Shown: one piece after another, positions 1-8,856 of the stretch
Layout: every line of letters begins with the position of its first letter
Numbering within the stretch: position 1 is the stretch's first letter
Source: Arthrobacter sp. StoSoilB20
GTDB taxonomy: Bacteria > Actinomycetota > Actinomycetes > Actinomycetales > Micrococcaceae
Assembly: GCF_019977295.1 (NCBI RefSeq)
Contig: NZ_AP024651.1
Coordinates: 2,294,001-2,358,000, forward strand
DNA length: 64,000 nt
Reading direction: 5' to 3'
Position numbers and translations under genes: made by a program
The notes under the pieces: model-generated
The model's database searches: none
The model's input: the letters and a program-made list of their open reading frames with translations, nothing else
Told to the model about the DNA's origin: nothing

Positions 1-2
1 AG

Positions 3-290
3 CTCCACGCTGCCCTCAGCGATACACCGGTAGCGTTGGAAGCGGATGGCGTAGACCAAAATTCGGGCGTCGCGTGGAGCGTGGTGGTCAAGGGATCAGC
101 AGAGAGCATCAAGCTGACAGAGGATGTAATGGACACCGTTGGCCTGCTGCTATTCCCTTGGCAGGCCGGGCGGAAGGATCACTTCGTCCGTGTTGTTCCT
201 ACTTCCTTGTCCGGCCGCCGCTTCAAGGTGACGCCACCGCTGACGTGGTGGAGTCCGCTCGACGACGCCACCCGGGCGGGTGTGGAATGA
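3..290 (+). CDS. Pyridoxamine 5'-phosphate oxidase-like protein (5' end outside window)
   Basis: This is the C-terminal part of a small flavin-binding split-barrel protein of the Pyridox_ox_2 kind. The reading frame is open from base 3, so the start lies upstream of the window. Visible family features are the AWSVVVKG strand, the LFPWQAG..D segment and the C-terminal SGRRFK..PP..WWSP block, all of which recur in the next gene and in those at 3750 and 4435. The family binds FMN or F420, but the substrate is unknown here. Its stop codon overlaps the start of the next gene (ATGA), so the two are translationally coupled. Confidence 0.85.
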   Translation, partial: LHAALSDTPVALEADGVDQNSGVAWSVVVKGSAESIKLTEDVMDTVGLLLFPWQAGRKDHFVRVVPTSLSGRRFKVTPPLTWWSPLDDATRAGVE

Positions 291-751
291 CAACCAAGCC
301 GGGTGCCGCCGTCGAACGCCTCGCTCCGGATGAATGCTGGGACCTGCTGGCACAGACCAACGTTGGCCGCCTGGCCGTCCTGGTGGACGGCCATCCTGAC
401 ATCTTTCCGGTGAACTATGTGCTGGACGGTGACAGCATTGTGTTCCGAACCGGGGCAGGTACAAAGTTTTGGAGCACATTGACCACGCCTTGCGCTCTGG
501 AAAGCGACGGCTACTGGCCCCTGAGCGGAAAGGCGTGGAGCGTCGTTGTCCGAGGGCAGACGCACCTGGTACTGGACCGGCAGGAAAGAGCCGACGTCGA
601 TGCCCTGGGTTTGGATCCCTGGCAACCAGGCAGCAAGGACTGCTACTTGAGGTTGACGCCGGAGACAGTCACTGGGCGGCGGTTCGAGACTAAACGACCG
701 GATCTCTGGGGGACCCCCTTGAACGACGCCCGCCTGGACGAATTCCACTAG
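287..751 (+). CDS. Pyridoxamine 5'-phosphate oxidase-like flavoprotein
   Basis: A 154-residue protein. The start chosen is the ATG in the ATGA overlap with the preceding gene; a longer in-frame extension begins inside that gene and has no family similarity. The order of motifs is that of the Pyridox_ox_2 family: an N-terminal helix ending in C-W-D-L-L, the GRLAVLVDGHPDIFPVNY beta hairpin, FRTGAGTK, AWSVVVRG, and the closing TGRRF strand. Such proteins are common members of hypoxia/dormancy regulons in Actinobacteria. The reaction is not predictable from sequence. It forms a pair with the truncated paralogue upstream and is followed 48 bp later by an alcohol dehydrogenase gene. Confidence 0.88.
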   Translation: MTTKPGAAVERLAPDECWDLLAQTNVGRLAVLVDGHPDIFPVNYVLDGDSIVFRTGAGTKFWSTLTTPCALESDGYWPLSGKAWSVVVRGQTHLVLDRQERADVDALGLDPWQPGSKDCYLRLTPETVTGRRFETKRPDLWGTPLNDARLDEFH

Positions 752-799
752 CACCCGCCCGGTGTTTGAACCAGGCAAAGACAAGGACGGACTAACACA

Positions 800-1867
800 A
801 TGAAGGCACTCGTCTACGGTGGCCCCGGCGAAAAGTCCTGGACAGAGGTTCCGGACCCCGTCATCCTGCATCCCACCGACGCAATCGTGCGCATCGACAC
901 CACCACCATTTGCGGCACGGATCTGCACATCCTCAAAGGGGACGTTCCAGCTGTCCAGCCGGGTCGCATCCTCGGGCACGAGGGGGTTGGGACCGTCACC
1001 GAGGTTGGAAGTTCGGTCAGTTCACTCAGCCCGGGGGACCGGGTCATCATCTCCTGCATCAAGTCGTGTGGACACTGCGGCAATTGCAGGAAGGGACTGT
1101 TTTCCCACTGTCTTGGTGATGAAGGACAGGCTGGAACCGGCTGGATCTTCGGCCACCTCATTGACGGGACACAAGCCGAATTCGTCCGGGTTCCCTATGC
1201 GGAAAACTCCCTGCACAAACTGCCCCACGGAGTGAACGACGAGGAAGCCGTCATGCTCTCCGACATATTGCCCACGGCGTTCGAAATCGGAGTCCAGGCC
1301 GGACACGTGGCCCCGGGTGACGTGGTGGCCATCGTGGGGGCAGGACCCATTGGCCTGGCGGCCATGGCAACAGCGGGACTCCACGGCGCAGCTACCGTGG
1401 TGGCCATTGATCCGGACGAGGGCCGGCTTGCCAAATCCGGCGGCTTCGGAGCCACCCACACGGTCAATCCCAGCAACACCGACTGGATGGCGGAAGTTCT
1501 GGCCCTCACTGATGGCGCCGGGGTGGACGTGGCCATGGAAGCTGTCGGAGTACCGGAGACTTTTGACATGGCCCTGCGACTGGTTCGCCCCGGCGGGCAT
1601 GTAGCCAACATCGGTGTGCACGGAAAACCCGTCCAACTTCCGCTCCAGGACCTGTGGATCCAGAACATCAACATCAGCATGGGGCTGGTCAACACCAACA
1701 CCACCCCAATGCTGCTTCGCCTGGTGGCCCAACACAAGCTCCCGGCGGACAAGTTCGCTACCCATCATTTCGGGCTGGAACAGATCATGGCTGCCTATGA
1801 CACGTTCTCGCGTGCAGCGGAAACAGGGGCCCTGAAGGTGGTCCTGAGCCGAAATCCTCATGCCTGA
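800..1867 (+). CDS. Zinc-dependent alcohol dehydrogenase (MDR family)
   Basis: A 355-residue medium-chain dehydrogenase/reductase, the usual family length. The N-terminal GroES-like domain has the catalytic zinc ligands in ICGTD and GHEGVG. The structural zinc lobe is the four-cysteine cluster CGHCGNC plus a later Cys in FSHC. The Rossmann domain carries GAGPIGL, followed by an acidic residue (AIDPDE) that favours NAD(H). The substrate is unknown; this subgroup is usually annotated as alcohol or threonine-like dehydrogenase. It lies 3 bp upstream of a metal ATPase gene and downstream of two PPOX genes, so all four probably share a transcript. In other Actinobacteria similar genes sit in DosR/DevR regulons, which is a contextual inference here. 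Confidence 0.9.
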   Translation: MKALVYGGPGEKSWTEVPDPVILHPTDAIVRIDTTTICGTDLHILKGDVPAVQPGRILGHEGVGTVTEVGSSVSSLSPGDRVIISCIKSCGHCGNCRKGLFSHCLGDEGQAGTGWIFGHLIDGTQAEFVRVPYAENSLHKLPHGVNDEEAVMLSDILPTAFEIGVQAGHVAPGDVVAIVGAGPIGLAAMATAGLHGAATVVAIDPDEGRLAKSGGFGATHTVNPSNTDWMAEVLALTDGAGVDVAMEAVGVPETFDMALRLVRPGGHVANIGVHGKPVQLPLQDLWIQNINISMGLVNTNTTPMLLRLVAQHKLPADKFATHHFGLEQIMAAYDTFSRAAETGALKVVLSRNPHA

Positions 1868-1870
1868 TCC

Positions 1871-3805
1871 GTGGATATGAGACAACGGCTGCTGCACCCG
1901 GCCTTGCGTTTTCCTTTAGTGACAGCAACCTTGGTGGTGCTGGCCGCCGTCGCGGTCCTGGCTGCTATCGGCCTCATGCCGGCGGCCCAAGGGGTGGCGA
2001 GCATTTTTGCACTTAGTGTTGCCCTCTATCGGGCCGGCACCATGATCAGAGGGCTCCTGCATGGACGCTGGGGGATAGATCTCCTGGCGGTGATGGCCAT
2101 TTGTTCGACTGTTGCCGTGGGGGAGTACCTGGCATCCATGATCGTGGTGTTGATGCTGACAGGCGGCGAAGCGCTGGAACAATTTGCCCAAGGCCGCGCA
2201 ACAAGGGAGCTCCGAGCACTCCTGGATCGGTCCCCACGGAACGCTCACCGGGAACGGCCCGGCCTGCCGGTGGAAGATATCTTGGTCGATGCCGTGGTTC
2301 CGGGGGACGTGCTCCTGGTCAGGCCGTCAGAGTTGGTCCCGGTGGACGGCAGCTTGCTGTCCGCCGTCGGACTCTTTGACGAGTCAGCGCTAACGGGTGA
2401 AAGCCTGCCTGCTGAGCGAACCACGGGCGAACTTCTGCTCAGCGGCTCGATCAACGGAGCCGATGCCGTGCGTATGAAGGCCACGGCCACCGCGGGGGAT
2501 TCCCAGTACAGCCAAATAGTTGCCTTGGTTCAGGAAGCTGCGGCAAGCCGCGCGCCGACAGTACGGCTCGCCGACAGATACGCGGTGCCGTTCACTCTGG
2601 TCGCCTTGGTGCTGGCCGGCGCTGCGTGGTTCTTCAGCCAGGATCCGGGACGGTTCGCTGAGGTTCTGGTGGTAGCCACCCCCTGCCCACTGCTGATAGC
2701 TGCACCTGTCGCGTTCCTTGCCGGGACCAGCAGGGCCGCCCATGCCGGCATCATCATCAAAAACGCGGGGACGCTTGAGCAACTCAGCAGAGTCAAAACC
2801 GCCGTCTTCGACAAGACCGGGACCCTCACGCAAGGAAATCCTTCCCTGGCCGAAATTCGGGTGGCCCCGGCCTCAAAACTGTCCCAAGACGCCCTGCTGC
2901 AGCTGGCCGCCTCCGCCGAGCAGTATTCCACCCACGTCCTGGCTGCTTCAGTCATGGCAGCAGCCCGATCGCGCGGCCTGGCGCTTGTACCGGCAACGAG
3001 CGCCAGCGAACATGCAACCAACGGTGTCACGGCCGACTGCGGAGACCACCACGTAGTCGTCGGAAAACCTGCCTATGTCGGTTCCCTCGTGTCCGGCTTC
3101 GACAAGATGGCACTGCCCGGAGGCCAACTCGGGATCTACATCGGTGTGGATGGCCGGTTTGCAGGCACCCTGATCATGAGCGATCCATTGCGTCCAAATG
3201 CGAAGGATACCCTGACGGAACTTCGGAGGCTCGGGGTCGCGGAGACGATGCTCCTGACCGGTGACGCTGCAACTACAGCCGAACACATCGCTGCGGAGGC
3301 GGGCATCAGCAACGTCATTGCCGAATGCCTGCCTGCTGACAAAGTTACTGCCGTAGCAGCCCTTCCGCTCAGGCCTGTAATGATGGTAGGCGACGGCGTC
3401 AATGATGCCCCGGTACTGGCAGCGGCCGACGTCGGCATCGCCATGGGTGCCAAAGGCGCCACCGCGGCCAGCGAGTCAGCGGACGTAGTGATTATGGTCG
3501 ACGACCTATCCAAGGCCGCCGTTGCCGTTGGCATCGGGCAGCGTACCCTTCACATCGCGCGGACCAGCATTTGGACTGGAATACTGCTGAGCCTCGGCCT
3601 GATGGTGATGGCTTCGTTAGGCATGATTCCGGCTGTCGCCGGGGCGCTGCTGCAGGAGTTGGTGGATCTTGCCACTATTCTCAATGCCCTCAGGGCTTTG
3701 GGTCCCGGACGGATGGTTGTGCCAGTGCGCGCGGCGGATAACCGCGGGGTCAATACCGCTCCGGCTCATCACCGAGTTCAAAGTGGCGGCCATGGACCCG
3801 GGTAG
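1871..3805 (+). CDS. Heavy-metal translocating P1B-type ATPase
   Basis: A 644-residue membrane cation pump. The actuator loop has TGES (FDESALTGESLP). The phosphorylated Asp is about residue 314 in DKTGTLT, and the hinge is GDGVNDAPVL. The intramembrane metal site is TPCP (about 270-273), not the CPC of copper pumps, so the ion is uncertain. There is no N-terminal heavy-metal-binding domain. A GTG start is used, with an ATG two codons later as alternative. The last 56 bp overlap the convergent PPOX gene and encode a poorly conserved tail, so the functional C-terminus may be shorter. The position behind an alcohol dehydrogenase and PPOX genes matches the kind of CtpF-like ATPase found in dormancy regulons, which is inference. 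Confidence 0.9.
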   Translation: MDMRQRLLHPALRFPLVTATLVVLAAVAVLAAIGLMPAAQGVASIFALSVALYRAGTMIRGLLHGRWGIDLLAVMAICSTVAVGEYLASMIVVLMLTGGEALEQFAQGRATRELRALLDRSPRNAHRERPGLPVEDILVDAVVPGDVLLVRPSELVPVDGSLLSAVGLFDESALTGESLPAERTTGELLLSGSINGADAVRMKATATAGDSQYSQIVALVQEAAASRAPTVRLADRYAVPFTLVALVLAGAAWFFSQDPGRFAEVLVVATPCPLLIAAPVAFLAGTSRAAHAGIIIKNAGTLEQLSRVKTAVFDKTGTLTQGNPSLAEIRVAPASKLSQDALLQLAASAEQYSTHVLAASVMAAARSRGLALVPATSASEHATNGVTADCGDHHVVVGKPAYVGSLVSGFDKMALPGGQLGIYIGVDGRFAGTLIMSDPLRPNAKDTLTELRRLGVAETMLLTGDAATTAEHIAAEAGISNVIAECLPADKVTAVAALPLRPVMMVGDGVNDAPVLAAADVGIAMGAKGATAASESADVVIMVDDLSKAAVAVGIGQRTLHIARTSIWTGILLSLGLMVMASLGMIPAVAGALLQELVDLATILNALRALGPGRMVVPVRAADNRGVNTAPAHHRVQSGGHGPG

Positions 3806-4172
3806 GGGTGATCTCCACGTAGGTGTATTTGCGCGTTGGAATCCACGGCTTCAAGGGCAGTTTGTCCGCTTCGTCGATCTCCGACTGTGACTCAATCACC
3901 CTGGCAGTGCCCTTAAGGACAACACTCCAGGCTTCGGCGTCGACGATCTCCTCCACTTCGAAGGCAACCTTTTCATTGACGGTCAGCTCAGCGAGCTTTG
4001 TCCCCGGATTCGTCCTCAGCAGCAGCCGCTGGTTGTGGGCGATGAAGTTCAGTGGGTAGATGTCAGGCTCGCCCAGGACGCTGACTGCCAAACGACCGTG
4101 TTGGTTCCGTTCCAGAACCTTCCATGAGTCGGCTTCGGATAGGACGGTTCCTGGGCGTTCGTCGGTTTCCAT
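3750..4172 (-). CDS. Pyridoxamine 5'-phosphate oxidase-like flavoprotein
   Basis: A 140-residue member of the same Pyridox_ox_2 family as the three other copies nearby. The frame stays open further upstream, but the start at 4172 is preferred because AGGAG lies about 9 bases before it and homology begins there. The motifs are GRLAVSVLGEPDIYPLNF, LRTNPGTK, AWSVVLKG and HGRHFEL. It lacks the C-terminal WW..P tail of the other copies, so it is a separate subgroup. It is divergent from the PPOX gene at 4435, and the shared intergenic DNA carries DosR-like boxes. Its 3' end overlaps the convergent ATPase gene by 56 bp. Confidence 0.87.
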   Translation of the reverse strand: METDERPGTVLSEADSWKVLERNQHGRLAVSVLGEPDIYPLNFIAHNQRLLLRTNPGTKLAELTVNEKVAFEVEEIVDAEAWSVVLKGTARVIESQSEIDEADKLPLKPWIPTRKYTYVEITPTRVHGRHFELGDEPERY

Positions 4173-4269
4173 GGTCTGTGTCTCCTGGGTGGGATGGCTG
4201 CTTGCGAATCGCCGCGTTGCCGTTGGTTTCGATGCTCCCGAGCCTATGACCGCCTCCCCACCACCAACA

Positions 4270-4399
4270 GAGTCCAAGGTCCCGGGGGAAACGTTGTCAT
4301 CATGACCTTTGCCTCTGGTCTTGGGGCCCGCTGGGTGGAAGGCCCAGGAGCGCCTCAGCAAAGCCGAAGAGCGCGGGCTTGGGGCGGGACCTTTTGCCC
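4270..4399. promoter_or_regulatory. Cluster of DosR/DevR-like 14-mers between divergent PPOX genes
   Basis: Compared by eye with the mycobacterial DosR-type core GGGACTTTNGGCCC, three sites stand out. GGGACCTTTTGCCC at 4386-4399 (+) scores 12/14 and lies 35 bases before the start at 4435. GGGACCTTGGACTC at 4270-4283 (-) scores 11/14 and lies about 100 bases before the start at 4172. TGGTCTTGGGGCCC at 4316-4329 (+) scores 11/14. The gene types on both sides suit hypoxic or dormancy control. No DosR-type regulator is in the window, so binding is inference. Confidence 0.45.
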
Positions 4400-4434
4400 T
4401 ATCAGCGTGTCGGTTCACGGGTTAGGCTCGCCCC

Positions 4435-4917
4435 ATGGAGAACACATCGATGGATCCAGACACCACAGAGCTCAGCGTCCACGACTGCTGGAAGTACCTT
4501 CAATCGGTTTCCATCGGCAGGATCGCCGTTATCAACGGCGAGGTACCGGAGATCTTTCCGGTGAACTACGTGCCGAACTATGGAACTGTTCTCTTCAGAA
4601 CGGGACCAGGGACGAAGCATGATGCCCTGCGGGAAGGGGCGGTGATTGCGCTGGAAGCCGATGGGTTCAACCGGTACGGAACCGTCGCCTGGAGTGTCGT
4701 CCTCAAAGGAAGCCCGGAGTTCGTGACCCATCCTGAAGACATCCGGGAGGCAGTGGAGGCCGGTCTTTCTCCATGGCAGCCTGGCGCCAAGGATGTCCTG
4801 GTCAGGGTGACGCCCACGGAGATCACCGGTCGCCGGTTCGTTATCGCACCTCCGACGAAGTGGTGGCCGCCGCTGGATCCGACCGCCACCGACGATCACG
4901 ACGGCGACACCCACTAG
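4435..4917 (+). CDS. Pyridoxamine 5'-phosphate oxidase-like flavoprotein
   Basis: A 160-residue Pyridox_ox_2 family protein, and the closest of the local copies to the truncated gene at the window start. It carries GRIAVINGEVPEIFPVNY, FRTGPGTK, AWSVVLKG, LSPWQPGAKD, TGRRF and a closing KWWPPLD. The ATG at 4435 is the first good start; another Met lies five codons later. It stands alone on its transcript, with 142 bp to the convergent ABC exporter. A DosR-like 14-mer lies just upstream. Cofactor (FMN, F420 or haem) and substrate cannot be told from sequence. Confidence 0.88.
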   Translation: MENTSMDPDTTELSVHDCWKYLQSVSIGRIAVINGEVPEIFPVNYVPNYGTVLFRTGPGTKHDALREGAVIALEADGFNRYGTVAWSVVLKGSPEFVTHPEDIREAVEAGLSPWQPGAKDVLVRVTPTEITGRRFVIAPPTKWWPPLDPTATDDHDGDTH

Positions 4918-5059
4918 GCAACGCCCGGCACCTTTGGCGTGGGCCGCGTCAGTAAAGTCCGGCGCAGCACATGCTGGATAACGGATCACAGCAGCACGCC
5001 CAGACCAGCCCGCCCTTTGTACCCATGACCTGCAATTGCGCCTCTCTTGCAGCAGCCTC

Positions 5060-6682
5060 TCAGGCTGTGAGGTCCCGGTGCCTGAGTAAATAACCGGCGA
5101 TTCCTGCCCCGGCCAGGGCAATGCCGGTCATGCTGAGGGCAGCCATGGGATCGAATGCTTCGACGGGCATCGCCGCCGTGTGGCGGAAAGGACTAAGGTC
5201 CTGGAGCCAGGTTGGCAGGCGCATAAGTTCGCCGAATTGGCCCAGGACCAGCCCGACAGCCAGGAACCCCCAGCCCACGGCGATGCTCGCCCGCGGGATG
5301 ACAGAGAAGGCCACGGCCGCAGCAGCGATGAAAACGACGGCGGCCGGAACGTGAGCGAGGGCGGCGCCGATCAGCAATCCAGGCGCTCCACTCGCCGTCC
5401 CTGACAGGGCAAGTCCTGCCGTCGTTGCCGTTCCCGCGACTACTGCAACTACGCCGGCAGAAGCCACGGCGATTATCAGGTTCGCGGCGAGCCAACGCGC
5501 CGACGAACGCGGGGCCGCCAATAGCAGTTCAGCGCGTCCCTCCGCTTCCTCTGCCCGGAGTCGCAGCACCACCTGGACGCCTGCGGCAGCGGCAAGAACG
5601 CCCGCGATGCCCAGCAAGGCGGTGGTGAAAACGTCAATGAGCTCTCCACGGCCGCCGGGAACGAGCCGGAGAATCAGCTCGCGAAGCGACTCATTACCGC
5701 CGATGACATGGGTGACTACAGGTCCCAGCCCACCGGCGATGCTGCCAAGCAGAGCCGCGAAGACACACCATCCAAGGATGGTTAAGCGCTGCTGGTGCCA
5801 CGCCAAGCCAAGAAACGAGGATGACCCGGACGCGAGCCGATCCCGCCCTGTGCGTTCGGCCAGCAGACTTTCGCCCAAATCTCTTCTGCTCCTGAGCGCT
5901 GCCACGGCCAAGGCCAGAAGAAGGCCCGCTGTCGTCAATGCCAGCAGAGGTGTGGGATCAGCCACCGTAAAAGGCCGGGAACGTTGCCCCCAGCCGATGG
6001 GGGAAAGCCACGAAAACCATCCACTCGTCACTCGGGTCAGATCAGCGGACGGAATGCCTGAGGCGTCACCAATGCCCCGAACGAAGTAGGCTCCGCCCAC
6101 CAAAGCAGCTGCTGCGCCGTTGGCCGACCGCCCCGAGGGCAATATCTGTGCTACAAGTCCACCGACGGCCACGAAGAACCAGCCAACAGAACCTACGGCC
6201 GCTCCAGCGGTGAGAGCACCAATGCCGGGCAAACCTGTGGCGGCAAGCCCCGCCGCCACACAGACTGCCAGAACCAGGTTCGTTGCCCCTCCTAGGATAA
6301 GCGTTGCCGTAATAGGTGCCGCCCGGCCTACCGGAGTGGAACTGACTAGTTCCGCCCGCCCAAGTTCTTCATCCGTACGGGTGTGCCGGATAACCAAGAA
6401 CGTGCTCATCAAACCTGCAAGGACAGCGGTGAAGGCGTAGCCCTGAAAAAACACCATTGCCCCGGCACTGGTCCCGTCAGGAAGTCCCCGCACAAACAGG
6501 AACGCCGGGCTCGCACCGGCAACAGTGATGATCGCCCGCCGGGCTGCTTCGTCGCCGAATTCGGTGGAAACGGCACTGGAGATGATGTAACTCAGAAAAG
6601 CGATTCCGAGAATCCAAACGGGCAGCAGCACCCGTTCCCTGCGCGCCTGAACCACGAGCAGGGCAAACATGCCGGACATCAA
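5060..6682 (-). CDS. ABC exporter permease (ABC-2 / polyketide-antibiotic exporter type)
   Basis: A 540-residue integral membrane protein with about twelve hydrophobic segments, built as two homologous halves, which fits an exporter with both permease domains in one chain. It resembles the actinobacterial permeases annotated as exporters of polyketide antibiotics. The start overlaps the stop of the ATPase gene by 4 bp, so the two subunits are translationally coupled and form one transporter in the cytoplasmic membrane. The substrate is unknown. No biosynthetic genes lie nearby, so a drug or lipid efflux role is only a possibility. The gene converges on the PPOX gene at 4435. Confidence 0.88.
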   Translation of the reverse strand: MMSGMFALLVVQARRERVLLPVWILGIAFLSYIISSAVSTEFGDEAARRAIITVAGASPAFLFVRGLPDGTSAGAMVFFQGYAFTAVLAGLMSTFLVIRHTRTDEELGRAELVSSTPVGRAAPITATLILGGATNLVLAVCVAAGLAATGLPGIGALTAGAAVGSVGWFFVAVGGLVAQILPSGRSANGAAAALVGGAYFVRGIGDASGIPSADLTRVTSGWFSWLSPIGWGQRSRPFTVADPTPLLALTTAGLLLALAVAALRSRRDLGESLLAERTGRDRLASGSSSFLGLAWHQQRLTILGWCVFAALLGSIAGGLGPVVTHVIGGNESLRELILRLVPGGRGELIDVFTTALLGIAGVLAAAAGVQVVLRLRAEEAEGRAELLLAAPRSSARWLAANLIIAVASAGVVAVVAGTATTAGLALSGTASGAPGLLIGAALAHVPAAVVFIAAAAVAFSVIPRASIAVGWGFLAVGLVLGQFGELMRLPTWLQDLSPFRHTAAMPVEAFDPMAALSMTGIALAGAGIAGYLLRHRDLTA

Positions 6683-7578
6683 CGCACCTGGCTGCTGTAG
6701 TGGCTGAGGAAGAGGGACTCCAACGACGGTGGGGACACGGTGAGCCCGCTGAGTCGGGCTGCTGCCGCTGCCCGCAGTACCGGCGCGAGATCGGCCGGGT
6801 CAACGTCGAACTCAACCACACCGCCGTCGACTACAAGGTCCCGAACGCCGGGCAGGGACTCAAAGACTGCAGGGTCGGGGCATTCCACTCTGAAATGAGT
6901 GAGTTTGAAGTGCCGCAAACCTGCGAGAGTCCCTGATTCCACGGTGCGCCCTGCACGGATGATCGTAACCTTTTCACAGAGCTGTTCAACCTCACTGAGG
7001 ATGTGGCTCGAAAGCAGCACTGTGGCGCCGTCCGCGGTTACGCGCTGAACCTGCTGACGAAAGACCGACTCCATGACAGGATCCAAACCAGCGCTCGGCT
7101 CATCGAGCAGATACAGGCGTGCAGGGCGTGCGAACGCCGCAATCAGGGCCACCTTCTGGCGGTTTCCTTTCGAATACGTCCTGGCCTTGCGGCGCGGATC
7201 CAATTCGAAGTTTTCGATCAAGACCCGGCGGAGCGGTTCATTGACGCCCCCGCGCAGGCCTGTCAGCAAATCGATGACCTCACCACCGGAAAGGTTCGGC
7301 CACAAGCTCACATCCCCCGGGACATAAGCTATGTCCCGGTGCGCCCGGACAGGGTCCCGCCAGGGATCAAGTCCAAAAACCCGGGCTGTTCCTGCCGTTG
7401 GGCGCATCAGTCCTAAGAGGAGGCGGAGGGTTGTTGATTTCCCGGCCCCGTTGGGTCCCAGGAAGCCGTGGACTTCCCCGGGGCCGACCTGCAGATCCAG
7501 CCCGTCCAAGGCACGTGTTCTGCCGAAGGTTTTGACAAGCTGTTTGGTCTCGATGACTGGTTCTGATGCTGATGTCAT
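6679..7578 (-). CDS. ABC exporter ATP-binding protein
   Basis: A 299-residue ABC ATPase that energises the permease encoded directly downstream. It has Walker A GPNGAGKST, a signature region degenerated to YSKGNRQK (the normal form in this exporter subgroup), Walker B LYLLDEP and the switch His in LLSSH. The start at 7578 is preferred over a 20-codon longer reading because family similarity begins there; a GAGGGA lies upstream. The C-terminal 80 residues form the accessory domain typical of drug and antibiotic exporter ATPases. The promoter should lie in the 175 bp before 7754, and no regulator is adjacent. Confidence 0.9.
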   Translation of the reverse strand: MTSASEPVIETKQLVKTFGRTRALDGLDLQVGPGEVHGFLGPNGAGKSTTLRLLLGLMRPTAGTARVFGLDPWRDPVRAHRDIAYVPGDVSLWPNLSGGEVIDLLTGLRGGVNEPLRRVLIENFELDPRRKARTYSKGNRQKVALIAAFARPARLYLLDEPSAGLDPVMESVFRQQVQRVTADGATVLLSSHILSEVEQLCEKVTIIRAGRTVESGTLAGLRHFKLTHFRVECPDPAVFESLPGVRDLVVDGGVVEFDVDPADLAPVLRAAAAARLSGLTVSPPSLESLFLSHYSSQVR

Positions 7579-7753
7579 GGTGGATCCCGTCCCTCGGTCC
7601 AACGACCCAGGCGGTTGCCGGAGTCGTTCCGCGGGCACGATGCCCAGCGGGCCGACCAGGCTTCCCGGCTCTCCGAATCACAGCCTACGTCCGCCCAATC
7701 AGCGGGGGAAGTGGCTGTGGCAACTCTGCCATTGACTTGAGGTTCTTCAACCG

Positions 7754-8176
7754 ATGATGGGTCGTTCTTCGGGAGCCGCCACGTTTTGGGCCTGGTCGAA
7801 GGGGCGTATTACTCTCGCTGGCGACGCGGCCCACGCTACCTCCCCTTACGCGGCCTATGGTGCCGGCATGTCGATCGGCGACGGCTACACACTGGCCCAA
7901 TGCCTGACGGGCGTCGATCTCGCAGACACGGAATCAGTTACCGCAGCGCTTCGGAGTTACGACTCGCGCCGCATCGCACACACGAACTCCCAGGTTCAGC
8001 AAGCCTACATTTTGGGCAAGGTGTTCCATCACGCGCCCGCCTTCCTGCGACCTCTTCGGGATTTCGTCCTCGACCACACTTCGATCCTGCAAAGGCAGGT
8101 CGGCGAGAAGAGTCCCAGTGAGATCGTCGCACAGCTGAAGGAAATGGGAGAAGGGCTGGTCCGTGCGGCCAGATAG
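7754..8176 (+). pseudogene. 5'-truncated FAD-dependent monooxygenase remnant
   Basis: Only the last 140 residues of a PHBH-type FAD monooxygenase remain. The second FAD motif is intact (ITLAGDAAHATSPYAAYGAGMS), followed by the C-terminal helices. The frame is closed by a stop at 7733-7735, and nothing in the 175 bp upstream restores the missing roughly 250 residues with the N-terminal GxGxxG nucleotide-binding fold. A protein made from the Met at 7754 could not bind FAD normally. The gene is therefore read as a deletion remnant. The TetR gene that follows 9 bp later was probably its regulator. Confidence 0.8.
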
Positions 8177-8185
8177 CCTGAGTCA

Positions 8186-8815
8186 ATGAAGCAAGGACAT
8201 GCTCCCACCGAGCGCGCACCCCAACAGGATCGAAGCAGGCAAAGCTGGGAGCGCGCGCTCCACGTAGGGATGGAACTCTTTGAAGAACATGGCTGGGACG
8301 GGTTGACCATCACCGAGGTCTGCCGCCGGGCCAAGATCTCAGCCCCTTCGCTCTACGCGCGCGTCGATGGGAAAGCCGGGCTGTTTCTCGCTGTTCACGA
8401 ACGTTGGCTGGAGCGCATCGCCCGCACCGAAGGTGAGCTCATTACCCAATTCCTACGAGTCGATGCGTCGCCCTCTGAAGGTGCCGGCGGCGCAGCGCAG
8501 GTGGTCATGGGAGTCTTTGAAAGGCACGCAGGCGCCCTGCGGGCCCTCACCGACCGCAGCGCGCGGGACGAGGAGCTTCTCGAGAGAGGTGCCTTGGCCT
8601 CCCAGGAATTCGTACGCCGCCTTGCCCAGGTAATTCCGGCCGACTTTACGGTAGGAGCCACAGCTGTTCGCGCGGTGTATGCCGAGTGCCTGCTTCGGCT
8701 CATGTACGGAGCCCGGTTCCTCATGGTCGAAGAAGAGAGCATCGAAGTTTTCCACCAGCGCGTCACAGGACTTGCGAGAACCATCGTCGCTGGCCCGGGC
8801 CCGGGCCGGGGCTGA
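8186..8815 (+). CDS. TetR/AcrR family transcriptional regulator
   Basis: A 209-residue regulator. An N-terminal TetR helix-turn-helix spans about residues 20-65, with the typical spacing F-E-E-H-G-W-D-G-L-T-I-T-E-V, then A-K-I-S..SLYARVDGK. The C-terminal ligand domain is of the TetR_C type with no recognisable specificity. It follows the truncated monooxygenase by 9 bp and may formerly have repressed it. It converges on the rhamnosidase gene, with about 40 bp between the stops. No clear ribosome-binding site precedes the ATG. Confidence 0.87.
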   Translation: MKQGHAPTERAPQQDRSRQSWERALHVGMELFEEHGWDGLTITEVCRRAKISAPSLYARVDGKAGLFLAVHERWLERIARTEGELITQFLRVDASPSEGAGGAAQVVMGVFERHAGALRALTDRSARDEELLERGALASQEFVRRLAQVIPADFTVGATAVRAVYAECLLRLMYGARFLMVEEESIEVFHQRVTGLARTIVAGPGPGRG

Positions 8816-8856
8816 TGGGGCGACCACAGCGTCCAACAGCTGGGTCCGCGACGTCG

